Below the pieces are notes generated by a model that saw nothing but the letters and a program-made list of their open reading frames with translations, did not search any database and had not been told where the DNA came from. 64,000 nucleotides of DNA from CALZKI01 sp045124055 (GTDB taxonomy: Bacteria > Bacillota > Clostridia > Lachnospirales > Lachnospiraceae), in the NCBI GenBank assembly GCA_045124055.1, contig JBGVKZ010000055.1:62001-126000 (forward strand), read 5' to 3'. Of this stretch, positions 63,764 through 64,000 are shown in pieces. The translations under genes and the position numbers were made by a program. Position 1 is the stretch's first letter, and every line of letters begins with the position of its first letter.

Positions 63764-64000
63764 ATGGAGGATTTAAAACAATTGGCGCAAATAGATTGGT
63801 GGTATGTGTTTGCTGCCGTAATTCTTGCACTCGTTTGTGTGAAATTTATTTGGTCTTTAGGTGAATGGTTTGTCAATAAGCTTGGAATTGAGACTAAAAA
63901 AATGAAACAGAGACGACAAGAAAGTGAATTATTAAAAACCACCGCTGCTGGCTTAAATGCCTTAGAAAAAAAGCACGATGAAGAAGAATCCGAGCTGAAA
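63764..64000 (+). CDS. Membrane-anchored coiled-coil protein (partial, cut by the window edge)
   Basis: ATG at 63764; 79 codons without stop to the edge. Starts MEDLKQLAQIDWWYVFAAVI, one membrane helix (~12-35), then a charged helical part (KKMKQRRQESELLKTTAAGL). Of the type found after lysis genes in similar phages; function unknown. Confidence 0.6.
   Translation, partial: MEDLKQLAQIDWWYVFAAVILALVCVKFIWSLGEWFVNKLGIETKKMKQRRQESELLKTTAAGLNALEKKHDEEESELK

Overview
The window is a 64 kb segment of a low-GC tailed phage (or prophage) of a Firmicute, probably a gut Clostridia host. The evidence is strong AGGAGG-type ribosome sites, TTGACA/TATAAT promoters with 17-bp spacers, a long-tailed siphovirus structural module, and an embedded set of phage tRNAs and homing endonucleases. 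No chromosomal gene is seen. DNA polymerase, helicase, primase and lysogeny repressor genes are absent, so the genome extends beyond both edges.

Left arm (1-13.6 kb, minus strand): three tRNAs (Lys, Met, Leu), then about 38 small, mostly unrecognised genes packed head to tail. They are read leftward from at least five good sigma-A-type promoters (369, 1864, 4450, 9514, 13635); a sixth at position 12 drives genes off the left edge. In the part nearest the promoter at 13.6 kb, many gene-gene gaps hold a structured RNA. Three gaps contain complete hammerhead self-cleaving ribozymes. Four share a second two-stem motif (UUGAA/UUGAG). Two share a third motif with a conserved 12-nt loop. The order is gene stop, RNA element, ribosome site, next gene, which suggests that a polycistronic early transcript is cut or remodelled gene by gene.

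Control region (13.6-15.85 kb, no genes): long inverted repeats, tandem and inverted repeats, three 22-bp hyphenated palindromes, a GC-rich hairpin, about 700 bp almost without G on the + strand, a strong rightward promoter, and a promoter/operator module that recurs in opposite orientation at 5.7-5.8 kb. This is a candidate replication origin and early/late switch.

Right arm (15.85-64 kb, plus strand): a possible replication initiator/regulator, a YonO-like single-polypeptide RNA polymerase (DYDGD motif), an HU-like protein, two more tRNAs and a metallophosphoesterase, which together resemble the yonO-yonN-yonJ region of Bacillus phage SPbeta. Then come packaging (terminase, portal, protease/scaffold), decoration protein, major capsid, connectors, tail tube, tape measure, distal tail, tail-associated protein, holin and CHAP endolysin. 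The terminase gene is split at its Walker A motif by a group I-type intron with a LAGLIDADG endonuclease. The tape-measure gene (3,740 aa after splicing) is split by a group I intron with an EDxHD-type endonuclease that has its own promoter. Free-standing GIY-YIG and other nuclease genes, a RecU-like resolvase and a tyrosine recombinase sit among the tail genes. The YonO-like polymerase may transcribe the structural genes, but that is inference.
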